Shown here piece by piece: positions 63,651 to 64,000 of a stretch of DNA of 64,000 nt; positions within the stretch are counted from its first letter, which is position 1, and every line of letters starts with the position of its first letter. Made by a program: the position numbers and the translations under genes. Under the pieces are notes generated by a model. That model searched no databases. It saw only the letters and a list, made by a program, of their open reading frames with translations, and was not told where the DNA came from. The stretch comes from an uncultured Alphaproteobacteria bacterium (GTDB lineage: Bacteria; Pseudomonadota; Alphaproteobacteria; MPNO01; UBA2964). The stretch spans positions 1,624,335 through 1,688,334 of the forward strand of contig OX638326.1 of NCBI GenBank assembly GCA_951812775.1. The letters run 5' to 3'.

Positions 63651-64000
63651 GCCGGTAGTGCGGGTAAAATTTCTTTTTCCGCGCGCTCAATATCCTCCGG
63701 GAAATCGATCTCGATCCACGGCAAGCCCGTAATATCAACGCCGACAGCAGGTCCCCCAGCACCGTTCAGGAGAAGGTCTCGCACAGCATCTTCATAGGGT
63801 GCATGAACGTCGCCGCCCACAGCATATTTCCTAGCCTGATCAGCAACTGCGGCAGCAAATTCACCTGTCATACGAATAAACCCAACCCATTCTCCTACCG
63901 TGTCATAGGAGACTTTGTCCGGCACTTTGCGAAACTCGACGGGACGACTTTCTTGGAGCATAAATTTTACAGGTTCATCCCCTGCCTCAAATTCTCGATT
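63647..64000 (-). CDS. Cytidylyltransferase-like protein (PntC/LicC type), C-terminal part
   Basis: The last 117 residues are in the window; the frame is open to the edge, so the catalytic N-terminus with the nucleotide loop is missing. The ending (GVDITGLPWIEIDFPEDIERAEKEILPAL) is the usual close of sugar/phosphocholine-type nucleotidyltransferases. In phosphonate loci this position is held by PntC, which makes CMP-AEP. The identification depends on the unseen half and on the neighbours. Its stop overlaps the amidohydrolase stop by 4 bp (TTAA). Confidence 0.6.
   Translation of the reverse strand, partial: NREFEAGDEPVKFMLQESRPVEFRKVPDKVSYDTVGEWVGFIRMTGEFAAAVADQARKYAVGGDVHAPYEDAVRDLLLNGAGGPAVGVDITGLPWIEIDFPEDIERAEKEILPALPA

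Noticed and set aside
1..64000. tRNA, rRNA, CRISPR, prophage or toxin-antitoxin loci
   Set aside because: No cloverleaf, spacer array, integrase or paired small toxin genes were recognised on either strand.

Overview
The window is chromosomal DNA of an alphaproteobacterium, probably from the Rhodospirillales/Sneathiellales side of the class, with roughly 50% G+C. This is inferred from gene content and order. The pleD-divK pair, a HdaA-type DnaA homologue beside a PerM permease, a CDP-alcohol phosphotransferase and a DUF2066 protein, the lptF-lptG-lptD-surA-pdxA-rsmA run, mltG-fabF-acpP-fabG-fabD facing rpsF-rpsR-DUF2232-rplI, EipB, and a tiny aa3 oxidase subunit IV are all typical of that class. 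No rRNA, tRNA, CRISPR array or phage was seen.

Layout. 0-5.5 kb: cell-cycle response regulators, a ROK sugar kinase, an EipB-like envelope protein, then a GC-rich IS5-family element lying between a near-perfect sigma-54 promoter and a diguanylate cyclase gene, and a SPOR-like lipoprotein. 5.5-16.7 kb: housekeeping genes (aspS, rnd, hdaA, perM, purM, purN, ndk, holC, pepA). 16.7-19 kb: a membrane-protein pseudogene and a family 2 glycosyltransferase. 19-27 kb: LPS export and outer-membrane assembly operon (lptF, lptG, lptD, surA, pdxA, rsmA). 27-36.7 kb: gmk, yicC, an SDR, a damaged mscS, the fatty-acid operon, and the S6/S18/L9 ribosomal operon. 36.7-42.4 kb: a frameshifted Sel1/ankyrin gene, nadK and a thiOSGE operon behind a TPP riboswitch. 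42.4-52 kb: accessory metabolism and transport (EamA exporter, FAD monooxygenase, secreted beta-helix protein, a disrupted MFS gene, infA, three tandem MFS paralogues, an unusual Nfu protein).

52.7-64 kb is the most interesting part. A lipid-trafficking set (MlaA, an MlaC/HpnM-like carrier, an HpnL-like flippase-fold protein, an HpnN-like RND exporter) sits in an operon with, or beside, a CDP-alcohol phosphotransferase. It is followed at once by phosphonate genes: 2-aminoethylphosphonate (AEP) transaminase, phosphonopyruvate decarboxylase, a PhnY-like Fe(II)/2-oxoglutarate dioxygenase, an amidohydrolase and the C-terminal part of a cytidylyltransferase-like protein that runs off the window. 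Read together, these suggest a locus that makes AEP (possibly hydroxylated), activates it with CTP, attaches it to a lipid and exports the lipid to the outer membrane. The individual families are known; the combined pathway is inference.

The window also shows unusual decay and start-codon use. Four genes carry clear inactivating changes (membrane protein, mscS, Sel1/ankyrin protein, MFS transporter). Two genes, purM and the CDP-alcohol phosphotransferase, appear to begin at ATT codons, because their conserved N-termini are encoded upstream of the first ATG/GTG/TTG.
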